From JBASRP01 sp044866075 (GTDB lineage: Bacteria; Actinomycetota; AC-67), in assembly GCA_044866075.1 (NCBI GenBank), contig JBIOTQ010000126.1:1-23710 (forward strand): a stretch of 23,710 nucleotides of DNA, read 5' to 3'. Shown here in pieces: positions 1 to 7,843 of this stretch. The notes beneath the pieces are model-generated. The model ran no database searches, was not told the origin of the DNA, and saw nothing but the letters and a program-made list of their open reading frames with translations. Within the stretch, counting starts at the first letter, position 1. Each line of letters starts with the position of its first letter. Made by a program: the position numbers and the translations under genes.

Positions 1-106
1 GGCGCGGCCGCGCCGTCAGATCGACGAGAGGCGTTCCGCACTCGGGGCAGGTTCCATCGCGGCCCTCGACGATGCGATCGTGGACCGGGCACCAGCCCTT
101 CGTCAC
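1..106 (-). CDS. Zinc-ribbon protein, N-terminal fragment cut by window edge
   Basis: A GTG at 106 opens a frame that runs off the left edge without a stop (35 codons visible). It overlaps the TGA of the upstream gene as GTGA, a 4-base arrangement typical of translational coupling. The visible peptide has a zinc-ribbon pattern with Cys6, His9, Cys20 and Cys23 (GWCPVHD, then GTCPECG). It aligns with residues 16-38 of the neighbouring protein: both have GWCP, the same 14-residue spacing to the CPxCG knuckle, and GTxLV after it. The two genes are therefore probably tandem paralogues. The function is unknown, and whether this copy also has a membrane segment cannot be seen here. Confidence 0.7.
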   Translation of the reverse strand, partial: MTKGWCPVHDRIVEGRDGTCPECGTPLVDLTARPR

Positions 107-1143
107 GCGATCCTCCACGACCACGGACCTGCGAGGAAGCGCGACACGCGCGCTGCCCGGATCGTGATCTGATGAATCGAGTGGGGAATGCCTTCGAAAC
201 GCGCGAGGATCTCCGTCGGCGAGATCTGTTCCTGCTGCACGGCGCCGAGCGTCGTCCTCCAGCGGTCCTGCAGCCCGTCACCCTCTCCGCTCATCGTTAC
301 CTCGAGTCCGTCGACCGTGAGATCCGCCATCGCGCCCGCCTGCACCTCCGGCAGGCCGACGTCGACCTCGAGGCGATCGTGCCATGCGAGCACGGCAACG
401 AGGCGCAAGCTGCGGCCGGACCCTGCGCTCCGCGAAGAACCGATGCGGAGCACCTTGGGCTCCGCCCCACGCGTCGGCCACACCGATGAGATGTTCACGT
501 CCCACTCGGGGGTCTGCGCCACCCGGAGCTGGAGCGAGGAGATCCGGAACTCAACGATCTTTCCCACGCCCGAAGGAAGACTTCCGGCGAGCATGAAACC
601 CGTCGGAGTACGGATCAGGTGGACGTCGGAGACGCCGGAGACGGTTTCCAGATCCTCCGACTCCTGCGTCACGACTTCCACCGCCGCTCCGACGATGGGA
701 CGCGGATCGAGAGATCCTTCGAACGTGGACACCGTGGCGTTGAAATCCAGACCTTCTTGTGTCAGCCGCACCAAGCGCAGCGCAACGCCGGAGGTCGTGG
801 CAACCGCACCGACGCGGATGCTTTGTGAGACTTCGCTGGGCGGGCGGCGCGTCACCTGCGGACGTCGCGCGGGTCGCGGAAACGTCAGACCCACGACGAA
901 CGCGGCAAGCACAAGACCGGCCACCAGCGCGCGGACGGTGCGAGGCGGCCGAGCGGTTGGAACCGGGACCGGCGGGTTCGCGAGGATCTCGATCTCCTCG
1001 TGATGAGCGACCGGGTCCATCATCACGAGTGAGGTACCGCAGTCGGGACAGACGCCGTCGCGGAACGGGTAGACATGATCGTCGCGGGGGCACCAGCCGC
1101 GCGCGGCACCGGATCGGACCGTGCGGCGCGGGGTGGAGCTCAT
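103..1143 (-). CDS. Membrane protein with N-terminal zinc ribbon, function unknown
   Basis: The protein has 346 residues. Residues 18-35 form a zinc-ribbon-like motif (Cys18, His23, Cys32, Cys35; CPRDDH, then GVCPDCG). A Pro-rich linker leads to a single membrane segment at about 70-88 (ALVAGLVLAAFVVGL). The remaining roughly 250 residues are beta-rich with no motif I recognise. With a cytoplasmic ribbon and no signal peptide, the large C-terminal domain would lie outside the membrane (inference). I chose ATG 1143 because the protein-like sequence starts there; an in-frame ATG at 1158 would overlap the promoter. The downstream gene starts inside this stop codon. The gene is divergent from glpD with only 21 bp between the starts. 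A role as an envelope sensor or scaffold is possible but unproven. Confidence 0.75.
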   Translation of the reverse strand: MSSTPRRTVRSGAARGWCPRDDHVYPFRDGVCPDCGTSLVMMDPVAHHEEIEILANPPVPVPTARPPRTVRALVAGLVLAAFVVGLTFPRPARRPQVTRRPPSEVSQSIRVGAVATTSGVALRLVRLTQEGLDFNATVSTFEGSLDPRPIVGAAVEVVTQESEDLETVSGVSDVHLIRTPTGFMLAGSLPSGVGKIVEFRISSLQLRVAQTPEWDVNISSVWPTRGAEPKVLRIGSSRSAGSGRSLRLVAVLAWHDRLEVDVGLPEVQAGAMADLTVDGLEVTMSGEGDGLQDRWRTTLGAVQQEQISPTEILARFEGIPHSIHQITIRAARVSRFLAGPWSWRIA

Positions 1144-1152
1144 GGCCCCATC

Positions 1153-1159
1153 TATCATA
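1153..1159. promoter_or_regulatory. Symmetric back-to-back -10 elements serving both directions
   Basis: On the plus strand TATCAT (1153-1158) ends six bases before the GTG of glpD, the spacing for a leaderless transcript starting at the initiation codon. On the minus strand TATGAT (1159-1154) ends ten bases before the ATG at 1143, giving a leader of only about three or four bases. The two boxes overlap almost completely. No Shine-Dalgarno sequence precedes either start, which fits. No clear -35 box was identified on either side; any -35 would lie inside the opposite gene. Confidence 0.55.
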
Positions 1160-1164
1160 GGCGT

Positions 1165-2853
1165 GTGCCGGAGATCGGGCCCCAGACGCGCAACGAGAAC
1201 ATCGAGCGTTTGGCTCGGGAGTCGTTCGACGTCTGCGTGATCGGCGGCGGCGTCACCGGCGCCGGCGTCGCGCTCGACGCCGCGTCGCGAGGTCTGTCGG
1301 TCGCGCTCGTCGAGAAGGGCGATTTCGCGTCGGGAACCTCCGGCAAGTCGTCCAAGATGATCCACGGCGGGCTCCGCTATCTCGCGCAGTACGACTTCGG
1401 GCTCACGTGGGAGTCGAGCCGCGAGCGCGATCTGTTGCGGCGGCTCGCGCCGCATCTCGTGCGTCCCCTCGAGTTCCTCTTCCCCGCGTACAAGAAAGGG
1501 TTCACGACGCGCTTCGCGCGCGTGGGGCTGACGATGTACGACATCGCCGCCGGCGGTCGCGGCTTCCACCGTCACCGCCGCGCGCGCTCGTCCGACATCG
1601 TGCGGCTCGCCCCCAGCCTCGACCCGAGGCGCGTCGTCGCGGCGTGGACGTACTGGGACGCCAGCACCGACGACGCCCGGCTCGTGTTCGAGCTGATCCG
1701 CACCGCGCACCGCTTCGGGGTCGTGGCGGTCAATCACGCGCGCGTCGACGGACTCGATACGACCGGCGGAACCCTCGCCGCGGCGAACGTCACCGACACC
1801 TCGACAGGCGCCGCGCTGACCGTCCGAGCCCGCGCGTTCGTCAACGCGGCGGGCGTCTGGGCGCACGAGGTCGGCTCGCTCGAAGCACAGGCCGTCATGC
1901 CCACGTTGCGCCCGGCCAAGGGGATCCATCTCGTCGTCCCCGCGGACAAGGTCCCTGTGGCGGCCGGATGCGTGGTTCCGTCGGTCGCCAAAGACGGACG
2001 GTCGATGTTCGCCGTTCCCTGGGGACCGAACACCGTGCTCGGTACGACCGACTCCGCGTACGACGGCTCGATCGAGTCGCCGGCCGTCGACGACGACGAC
2101 GTTCGGTACATGCTGTCCGCGGTCAACTGGTCGCTCGGGCTCGACGTCCGCCCCGCCGACGTCGTGGCGGCGTGGGCCGGCCTGCGTCCGTTGCTCGCCT
2201 CGGCCGACGGCGCGACGACGCGCACCGCCGACCTCTCGCGCAAGCATCACCTGTGGGTGTCGGGGGCGGGTCTCGTGACGATCACGGGCGGCAAGATGAC
2301 GACCTATCGCCGGATGGCGGCGGACACGGTGGATCTGGTGTGCGCACGGCTCGGCGTCGCGGCCCGGTCGCGAACGAAACGACTGCCGATCGGTCTCACG
2401 CGTCCGATCGCGGGACTCCGGACTGAGACGCAGGCGCTCGCCGACCGGATCGGTCTGCCGCCAGAGACCGCGGCACATCTGGTCGACAACCACGGCGATC
2501 TGGCGCCGGCGATCCTCGAGCTGGTCCTCGACGATCCTTCGCTCGGCGCTCCCCTGGTCCCTTCCCTCCCGTGGATCGCCGCGGAGGCCGTCTGGGCCGT
2601 ACGCCGCGAGATGGCGGTCACGTTGTCGGACGTCGTCGAGCGGCGGACGCGCCTCTCGCTCGCCGACCCGGCGGCCGGCCTCGACTCCCGGGCGCCCGCG
2701 GTCGCCGCGCGCGAGCTCGGCTGGACGGCCGCCGATCAGGCGAGCCAAGTCGCGTTGGTTCGGGAAAGGGTCGCGGCCGAACGCGGCCCGGTGGCTCAGC
2801 TCCCGGCCCCTGGGGTGCCGTCCCCCTCCCTCCCTGCGGCGGAGGTCACCTGA
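1165..2853 (+). CDS. glpD: FAD-dependent glycerol-3-phosphate dehydrogenase
   Basis: This flavoprotein oxidises sn-glycerol-3-phosphate to dihydroxyacetone phosphate and passes electrons to the quinone pool at the inner face of the membrane. The 562-residue protein has the usual family length. Residues 22-34 carry the dinucleotide-binding fold (VCVIGGGVTGAGV), followed at about 61-73 by the GlpD signature KSSKMIHGGLRYL. The substrate-binding oxidoreductase domain runs to about residue 390 (including SGAGLVTITGGKMTTYRRMA), and the last 150 residues form the helical C-terminal domain of aerobic GlpD. GTG 1165 was chosen because it precedes the conserved sequence and sits six bases after a -10 box. 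No glycerol kinase or facilitator is adjacent, so the gene appears to stand alone. DHAP made here could feed the glycerolipid genes further right (inference). Confidence 0.95.
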   Translation: MPEIGPQTRNENIERLARESFDVCVIGGGVTGAGVALDAASRGLSVALVEKGDFASGTSGKSSKMIHGGLRYLAQYDFGLTWESSRERDLLRRLAPHLVRPLEFLFPAYKKGFTTRFARVGLTMYDIAAGGRGFHRHRRARSSDIVRLAPSLDPRRVVAAWTYWDASTDDARLVFELIRTAHRFGVVAVNHARVDGLDTTGGTLAAANVTDTSTGAALTVRARAFVNAAGVWAHEVGSLEAQAVMPTLRPAKGIHLVVPADKVPVAAGCVVPSVAKDGRSMFAVPWGPNTVLGTTDSAYDGSIESPAVDDDDVRYMLSAVNWSLGLDVRPADVVAAWAGLRPLLASADGATTRTADLSRKHHLWVSGAGLVTITGGKMTTYRRMAADTVDLVCARLGVAARSRTKRLPIGLTRPIAGLRTETQALADRIGLPPETAAHLVDNHGDLAPAILELVLDDPSLGAPLVPSLPWIAAEAVWAVRREMAVTLSDVVERRTRLSLADPAAGLDSRAPAVAARELGWTAADQASQVALVRERVAAERGPVAQLPAPGVPSPSLPAAEVT

Positions 2854-2887
2854 CGCTTACGCGGCCCTCCTGAGCAGCACCGTCGTG

Positions 2888-2903
2888 ATTGACCTATTGA
2901 CCA
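2888..2903 (+). promoter_or_regulatory. Tandem 8-bp repeat upstream of the subtilase gene
   Basis: ATTGACC occurs twice with an 8-bp period (2888-2894 and 2896-2902), 55 to 70 bases before the subtilase ATG. Each copy contains TTGACC, which resembles a -35 hexamer, but no good TANNNT box lies at 16-18 bp from either copy; the nearest candidate is the weak GGATAC region at 2912-2917. The repeat could be a -35 or a regulator half-site. Confidence 0.3.
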
Positions 2904-2957
2904 CCGAGAGTGGATACATGACACTGGGCACGTTCGCCTTCGGGGAGACGGCGCGGG

Positions 2958-5579
2958 ATGCGTAGGACGCTTTCTTTGACCACGGTCGTCTTGCTCGTCT
3001 TGCTCGTGTTCCCGTCCACCGCATCGGCGGCGCCCCGCCGTGAGAGGGGACCATCACGGGGCGCGGGACTGCAGGATCGCGACGCCAATCGGATCTCGGA
3101 CGACTTCGACGCCGTTCTCGAGAACGCGCGCCCGAACGATCGTTTCTCCGTCCTCGTCACATACTCCGGCCGCGGCAGCGCTGCCTCCGCGCAACGAGAG
3201 GTCGGCAGCTTCGAGCTGAAGCAGGAGTACCGCGGCGTTCACGGGTTCGCCGCGACGATGTCGGCGGCACAGATCACATCCCTCGCGCGCAATCCCAACG
3301 TGCACCGCATCGAGCGTGACATCACGCTCACGGCGACCCTCGACGCGTCGCGGCGCGACTTCGGCATCGATCGCGCCCGAGCCGACTACCCGGGCGTCAC
3401 CGGCGCCGGCGCCGGGATATGCATCCTCGACACCGGCCTCGACGCGACGCACGAGCAGTTCGATTCGAAGGCGATCACCTTCAAGGACTTCGTCGGTACC
3501 TCGACGACGCCGTACGACGACCACGGACACGGCACGCACGTCGCGAACATCGCCGCCGGCGATGGGACCGGCGGCGCCGGCGCACCGGTCTTCGGCGGCG
3601 TCGCCCCCAGCTCTGCGCTGTGGATCGGCAAGGTTCTCGACGGCGCCGGGAACGGCGAGGACTCCGCGATCGTCTCCGGCATCGAGTGGTGCGAGTCCCA
3701 GGCCGGCGTGCGCGTGATCTCGATGAGCCTCGGCACGGTCGAAGGCTCGGACGGCCAGGACATGCTGAGCGTCGCCGTGAACAACGCCGTGACCAATTTC
3801 GGCAAGAGCGTCGTCGTCGCGGCGGGGAACTCGGGTGACATGCCGGGCTCGGTCGGGTCGCCGGGAGCAGCGGCTCAGGCTCTGACGGTGGGTGCGGTGG
3901 CCGAGTGGTCGGCGCCCGTCAACGCCGGCGGCGGCCGGCACTCGGACGGCGTGTACCTGGCGCCCTTCTCGAGTCGCGGTCCGACGCTCGGCAACGTGAT
4001 GAAGCCGGACGTGGCCGCACCCGGCGTTTCCGTTGCCGCCGCGGCGGCCAACGTTGCGGGTGGGAACTCCTACGTCGCGTACGACGGAACGTCGATGGCT
4101 ACGCCGTTCGTCGCGGGAACCGTTGCGCTCGCGATGCAGGCGAACCCGGCGCTCACGTCGGCGGGCGTCAAGCAGCTCGTCGAATCCAAGGCGCAGGACC
4201 GCGGCCCGGCGGGCAAGGACAACGATTGGGGCGCAGGCCTGCTCGACGGGTACGCGGTGGTGGCGGCGGCCTCTGGTGCAAGCTCGTACACGCCGACGGC
4301 CTTCCCGGCCCACAGCCACGTCATCGGGTCGGCTCCCAACAACGGGCAATGGAGCCACCAGTTCACGATCGGGTCCGACGCGCTGGCCGTGCCGATCGCG
4401 GCGACGATCACGCTCAACGGGCAGGCGAACTGTGTGTTCCCCTGGCCGGGCGGCTGCCTTGCGTGGGAGTGGGATCCCGACCTCGAGGCGCGCCTCTACG
4501 CGCCCGATGGAACGATCCTTTCCGAGAGCACGTGCGCCGCCGACGACGAGTGCGGGATCGGCCGCCAGGAAACGGTCCACGCGATGCCGACGACGGCAGG
4601 CACGTACACGGTCCAGGTGTACGTGTGCAACACGTCCTGCGGCGGCAACGGACAGGGCGGTTCGTTCGCCGTCGACCTTTCGCACGGCCCAGCCGGCACT
4701 ACTCCCCCGGCGAACCAGCCGCCGGTCGCGAACGCCGGCGTGGACCAGACCGTCTCCGACTCGGACGGGAACGGGACGCAGTCCGTCACGCTCAACGGCA
4801 CCGCCTCGAGCGACGCCGATGGAAGCATCGTGTCGTACAGCTGGAAGGAAGGCGTTTCGACGATCGCGACGGGCGCCAACCCGCCGGTCGTCCTCGCGGT
4901 CGGCCCCCACACGATCACCCTGACCGTCACCGACGAAGACGGGGCGACCGCCACTGATCAGGTCGTCGTGACCGTGAACGCCAACACACCGCCGGTCGCG
5001 AACGCAGGGCCGGACCAGACCGTCACCGACGCCGACGGCAACGGGAGCCAGGGCGTCACGCTCAACGGATCGTCGTCGTCGGATGCCGGCGGATCGATCG
5101 TTTCGTACGCGTGGAGCGAGGGCGGTTCGACGATCGCGACCGGCGTCTCGCCGAGCGTGGTGCTCGGCGTCGGCGTGCACGCGATCACGTTGACCGTAAC
5201 GGACGACGGCGGCCTCTCCGCGACGGACCAGGTCGTCGTGACCGTGCAGGCGCCGGCGACCATGCACGTGGCGGACCTCGACGGCGCGCTCGGGAAGCGC
5301 AACGCCTCGGTGATCGTCACGATCGCCGTCCACGATCAGAACCACAACCCCCTCGCCGGTGTTGCCGTGACCGGCACCTGGACCGGAGGGTTCTCCGGAA
5401 GCTGCACGACCGACGCGACCGGCCGTTGCACGATCTCCCGCAACCTCTCGAAGAAGCAGACCAGCCTGACCTTCACGGTGACGGGGCTCGCGAAGAGCGC
5501 CTACACCTACCGCGCCGCCGACAATCACGACCCCGACGGGGACTCCAGCGGCACCTCGATCACCGTCGTCAAACCCTGA
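2958..5579 (+). CDS. Secreted subtilisin-like serine protease with PKD-like repeats
   Basis: This 873-residue S8 family protease is predicted to be exported. Residues 1-25 are a signal peptide (MRRT, hydrophobic core, ASA). An inhibitor-I9-type propeptide follows at about 45-125. The catalytic domain spans about 130-440, with Asp158 (ILDTG), His191 (HGHGTHVA), oxyanion Asn291 (AAGNSG) and Ser379 (GTSMATP) all present. Residues 450-575 look like a pre-peptidase-C-type beta-sandwich with three Cys pairs. Two PKD-like repeats follow (588-675 and 678-764), then a C-terminal Ig-like domain (about 769-873). There is no LPXTG motif or C-terminal anchor, so it is probably released or bound through its beta domains. 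GGGGAG at 2942-2947 lies ten bases before ATG 2958 and supports this start. Likely role: extracellular protein degradation. Confidence 0.95.
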   Translation: MRRTLSLTTVVLLVLLVFPSTASAAPRRERGPSRGAGLQDRDANRISDDFDAVLENARPNDRFSVLVTYSGRGSAASAQREVGSFELKQEYRGVHGFAATMSAAQITSLARNPNVHRIERDITLTATLDASRRDFGIDRARADYPGVTGAGAGICILDTGLDATHEQFDSKAITFKDFVGTSTTPYDDHGHGTHVANIAAGDGTGGAGAPVFGGVAPSSALWIGKVLDGAGNGEDSAIVSGIEWCESQAGVRVISMSLGTVEGSDGQDMLSVAVNNAVTNFGKSVVVAAGNSGDMPGSVGSPGAAAQALTVGAVAEWSAPVNAGGGRHSDGVYLAPFSSRGPTLGNVMKPDVAAPGVSVAAAAANVAGGNSYVAYDGTSMATPFVAGTVALAMQANPALTSAGVKQLVESKAQDRGPAGKDNDWGAGLLDGYAVVAAASGASSYTPTAFPAHSHVIGSAPNNGQWSHQFTIGSDALAVPIAATITLNGQANCVFPWPGGCLAWEWDPDLEARLYAPDGTILSESTCAADDECGIGRQETVHAMPTTAGTYTVQVYVCNTSCGGNGQGGSFAVDLSHGPAGTTPPANQPPVANAGVDQTVSDSDGNGTQSVTLNGTASSDADGSIVSYSWKEGVSTIATGANPPVVLAVGPHTITLTVTDEDGATATDQVVVTVNANTPPVANAGPDQTVTDADGNGSQGVTLNGSSSSDAGGSIVSYAWSEGGSTIATGVSPSVVLGVGVHAITLTVTDDGGLSATDQVVVTVQAPATMHVADLDGALGKRNASVIVTIAVHDQNHNPLAGVAVTGTWTGGFSGSCTTDATGRCTISRNLSKKQTSLTFTVTGLAKSAYTYRAADNHDPDGDSSGTSITVVKP
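4719..5249 (+). repeat. Two 270-bp PKD-like repeat units inside the protease gene
   Basis: Two in-frame units of 90 residues start with PPVANAG, at codons 588 and 678. Each continues with DQTV, VTLNG, GSIVSY, STIATG, ITLTVTD and ATDQVVVTV. The DNA is similar as well as the protein, which suggests internal duplication. Confidence 0.85.
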
Positions 5580-5607
5580 GGACCCACTCCCGGGCCGCTC
5601 CGCGCGG

Positions 5608-5613
5608 TAGGCT
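5608..5613 (+). promoter_or_regulatory. Candidate -10 element TAGGCT for the alpha/beta hydrolase
   Basis: TAGGCT fits the actinobacterial TANNNT consensus and ends 11 bases before GTG 5625, so the leader would be about four or five bases. No Shine-Dalgarno sequence precedes the GTG. The same hexamer occurs upstream of the HPPD gene. Confidence 0.4.
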
Positions 5614-5624
5614 TTGCGCCGTTC

Positions 5625-6569
5625 GTGGAATCCAGATGGATAGAGCTCGACGGGCCCGTTCACTACGCGGCCTGGGACGGCCCGTCTGAAGGCCCCACCT
5701 TCGTCCTCGTCCACGGGCTCGGCGGATCGCACGCCAACTGGATGTCGGTCGCGCCGGCCCTCGCCGAACGCGGTCGCGTCCTCGCCCCGGATCTCGCCGG
5801 CTTCGGCCGGACACCGCCCGCGGGACGGCGGTCGACGATCGGCGCGAACCGACGCCTGCTGCACCGATTCATCGAGGGGACCGGCGCGGCGCCGGCGATC
5901 CTCATCGGGAACTCGATGGGCGGCGCGATCAGCGCGATCGAAGCGGCCGAAGAGACGGAAGCCGTCGCGGGCCTGATCCTCGTCGACGCCGCGCTGCCCC
6001 GCGCCCTCAAGGCGTCGGCCGACCCCGTCGTGGCCGCCGTCTTCGCGACCTACATCGTGCCCGGCGTGGGCGAACGCTTCATGCGCCAGCGCCAGAAGGC
6101 GCTCGGGCCCGAGGGACTCGTGCGCGAGACGATGCGGCTCTGTTGCGTCGACGCGGACCGTATCGACCCCGCGGTGCTCGCCTACCAGATCGAGGTCTCG
6201 AAGGAGCGCGCCGAGATGGCCTGGGCAAACAAAGCGTTCCTCGAAGCCGCGCGGAGCCTGCTACGGCGTCTCGCCCGCCGCGAACGCTTCCTCACCATGA
6301 TCAAGTGGATCTCGTGCCCGACGCTGATGCTCCAGGGCGACAAGGACCGTCTCGTCCCGCTGGCGGCCGCGCGCGCCGTCGCCGCGACCCGTCCGGACTG
6401 GCGGCTCCACGTCTTCGAGGACACCGGTCACGTGCCGCAGCTGGAGACGCCCGCCGCGTGGCTCGCCGTCGTCACCGAGTGGCTCGGCGGCGAGGGCCGC
6501 GCCGCCGTAGCGATCTCGTCGGCCGACCGGATGCGCGCCGCCCGCGACGCTGCGGAAGCGTCGGGCTAA
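5625..6569 (+). CDS. Alpha/beta-fold hydrolase
   Basis: This 314-residue protein has the complete alpha/beta-hydrolase signature: oxyanion-loop HGLGG (30-34), nucleophile elbow GNSMGG with Ser97, acid Asp241 in GDKDRLVP, and His269 in DTGHVPQLE. A helical cap occupies about 125-225. There is no signal peptide, so it should be cytoplasmic. The substrate cannot be told from sequence; family members include esterases, lipases, C-C hydrolases and haloperoxidase-like proteins. It lies 45 bp after the subtilase gene on the same strand but has its own putative -10 box. It converges on the lipid operon, and a lipase-like role would fit that neighbourhood (inference only). GTG 5625 was chosen because MESRWIELDG leads straight into the first strand. 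Confidence 0.88.
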   Translation: MESRWIELDGPVHYAAWDGPSEGPTFVLVHGLGGSHANWMSVAPALAERGRVLAPDLAGFGRTPPAGRRSTIGANRRLLHRFIEGTGAAPAILIGNSMGGAISAIEAAEETEAVAGLILVDAALPRALKASADPVVAAVFATYIVPGVGERFMRQRQKALGPEGLVRETMRLCCVDADRIDPAVLAYQIEVSKERAEMAWANKAFLEAARSLLRRLARRERFLTMIKWISCPTLMLQGDKDRLVPLAAARAVAATRPDWRLHVFEDTGHVPQLETPAAWLAVVTEWLGGEGRAAVAISSADRMRAARDAAEASG

Positions 6570-6624
6570 GAGCCGCGCCGTCCCTCGAACCGCGTTGCCG
6601 CGCCGACGCGCTGGGGTTTTGGCG

Positions 6625-6636
6625 GCCGGCGCCGGC
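6625..6636. repeat. 12-bp perfect GC palindrome in the convergent intergenic region
   Basis: GCCGGCGCCGGC reads the same on both strands and lies 56 bp after the hydrolase stop. It could help terminate the plus-strand transcript, but no T-tract follows. The rest of 6570-6795 shows no coding signal that I can support. Confidence 0.3.
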
Positions 6637-6795
6637 GCGGCGTCCGCGGATGCTCCGAGACGGATCCGGGCGACGTCGCTGCCGTTCCGGGACGGGACTG
6701 TGGTTCGAAGTCTGTGCCCGTCATCGTCCCCCAACCGCCCCTTTGCTTCGCCCTGAGATCGAGCGAGATTCTTGACGAATCAGACGATCGGGTCA

Positions 6796-6838
6796 GTGAG
6801 GAAACTCACGCGGGACCGGTGAGATGGCTCACCGGTCC
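6796..6838. terminator. Paired hairpins between convergent genes, candidate bidirectional terminator
   Basis: The larger hairpin has a perfect 11-bp stem, GGACCGGTGAG (6813-6823) and CTCACCGGTCC (6828-6838), with a 4-base loop. It starts 13 bases beyond the epimerase stop. A smaller hairpin next to it is GTGAG-GAAA-CTCAC (6796-6809), with a GNRA-type loop on the plus strand. Because GTGAG and CTCAC occur in both, the arms can also pair crosswise. No T-tract follows on either strand, as is common for terminators in high-GC actinobacteria. Confidence 0.5.
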
Positions 6839-6851
6839 GCCTCTCTGGGGG

Positions 6852-7841
6852 TCAGGCTTTCCCGAAGAGCAGGTCGGCCGTCTCCCGCAGTGCGCCCTCG
6901 GAGGTGTACTGCGGCTGCCAGCCGAGCACGGTCTTGGCTCGCGTCGTGTCGATGAGTATCGGATAGCGCATCAGGTTGACCCAGTCGCCGGGAACGCTCG
7001 ACACGCCGACCCGGTGCGCAAGGTCGATGAGCGGCTTCGCGCCGATCAGCGGAACAGGGATCGAGCGAGCGCGCAGGATGTCGGCGACGTCGCGTGCGCC
7101 GAGGACACCGTCGCCGGCGATGTTGAACGCGCCGGGCGCGTCGTTGACGATCGCGAGACGGAACGCCTCGGCGACGTCGTCCTCGTGCACCACCTGGATG
7201 AGGAATCGCCCGCCCTGGATCGGATTGGGGAAGACGCGCGGGAACCACGGGGCGAACAGCGGGAGACGGCGCGCGACCGAGGGGAGGAACTCGTAGATCA
7301 TATCCGGCATCCCCGGACCGGCCACCGTCGAGACGCGGAAGCGCGTCACGCTGATCTGGGGATGCTCCTTCTCGAACAGGTCGAGCACCGCCTCGATCTC
7401 CGCCTTCTCTTCCGAGTATGCGACGCCCGGCGTGCCGCGTGTGGGGTGCTCCTCGGTCAGCAGCTCCGGGTTGTCGGGGTGAGCGCCGTAGGCCGCGATC
7501 GAGGACGCGTACACGATCTTCTTCGCGCCGGCCTCGGCCGCAGACGCGAAGACGTTCCGCGAGCCGCCGATGTTGATCTCCCGCCGCTGTTCCTGATCGG
7601 ACCGCTTGCCACCGATCACGAACGCGAGGTGCACGACGACGTCGCAGCCGGCGAAGGTCTCACGCAGCGACGATTCGCGGACGTCGCCGGGACGGTAGAC
7701 GAGCTTGCGGAAGCCCTCGGCACCAGGATCGAACGGCCGGCGCGCGACCCCGACCACCTCTGTGATCGCCGGCTCCCCTTCGAGCCGGCGCGCGAGCGAT
7801 TTCCCGAACTGCCCCGTGATCCCGGTGATCGCGACGCGCAC
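6852..7841 (-). CDS. NAD(P)-dependent epimerase/dehydratase (extended SDR family)
   Basis: This 329-residue protein has a Rossmann fold at its N-terminus with TGITGQFG (Gly7, Gly10, Gly13). HLAF follows at 71-74, with the catalytic set of YASS (111-114) and Tyr142-x3-Lys146 (YSEEK). These are hallmarks of extended short-chain dehydrogenases that act on nucleotide sugars or on sterol and other lipid substrates. Start GTG 7841 lies two bases after the TAG of the wax-ester-synthase gene, so the two are almost certainly co-transcribed. As third gene of a lipid operon, its substrate may be lipid-linked rather than a sugar nucleotide (inference). It is followed by a strong hairpin. Confidence 0.88.
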   Translation of the reverse strand: MRVAITGITGQFGKSLARRLEGEPAITEVVGVARRPFDPGAEGFRKLVYRPGDVRESSLRETFAGCDVVVHLAFVIGGKRSDQEQRREINIGGSRNVFASAAEAGAKKIVYASSIAAYGAHPDNPELLTEEHPTRGTPGVAYSEEKAEIEAVLDLFEKEHPQISVTRFRVSTVAGPGMPDMIYEFLPSVARRLPLFAPWFPRVFPNPIQGGRFLIQVVHEDDVAEAFRLAIVNDAPGAFNIAGDGVLGARDVADILRARSIPVPLIGAKPLIDLAHRVGVSSVPGDWVNLMRYPILIDTTRAKTVLGWQPQYTSEGALRETADLLFGKA

Positions 7842-7843
7842 GG

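Noticed and set aside
1144..2748. N-terminal extension of the zinc-ribbon frame across glpD
   Set aside because: The frame continues upstream of 1143 only because there are no stops opposite glpD. The recognisable protein starts at MSSTP, and glpD is certain.
3054..5864. Very long open frame (about 936 codons) on the minus strand opposite the subtilase gene
   Set aside because: It is antisense to a protease with all catalytic residues and repeats. Its translation is Arg/Gly/Asp-rich without domains, as expected from the reverse strand of GC-rich coding DNA.
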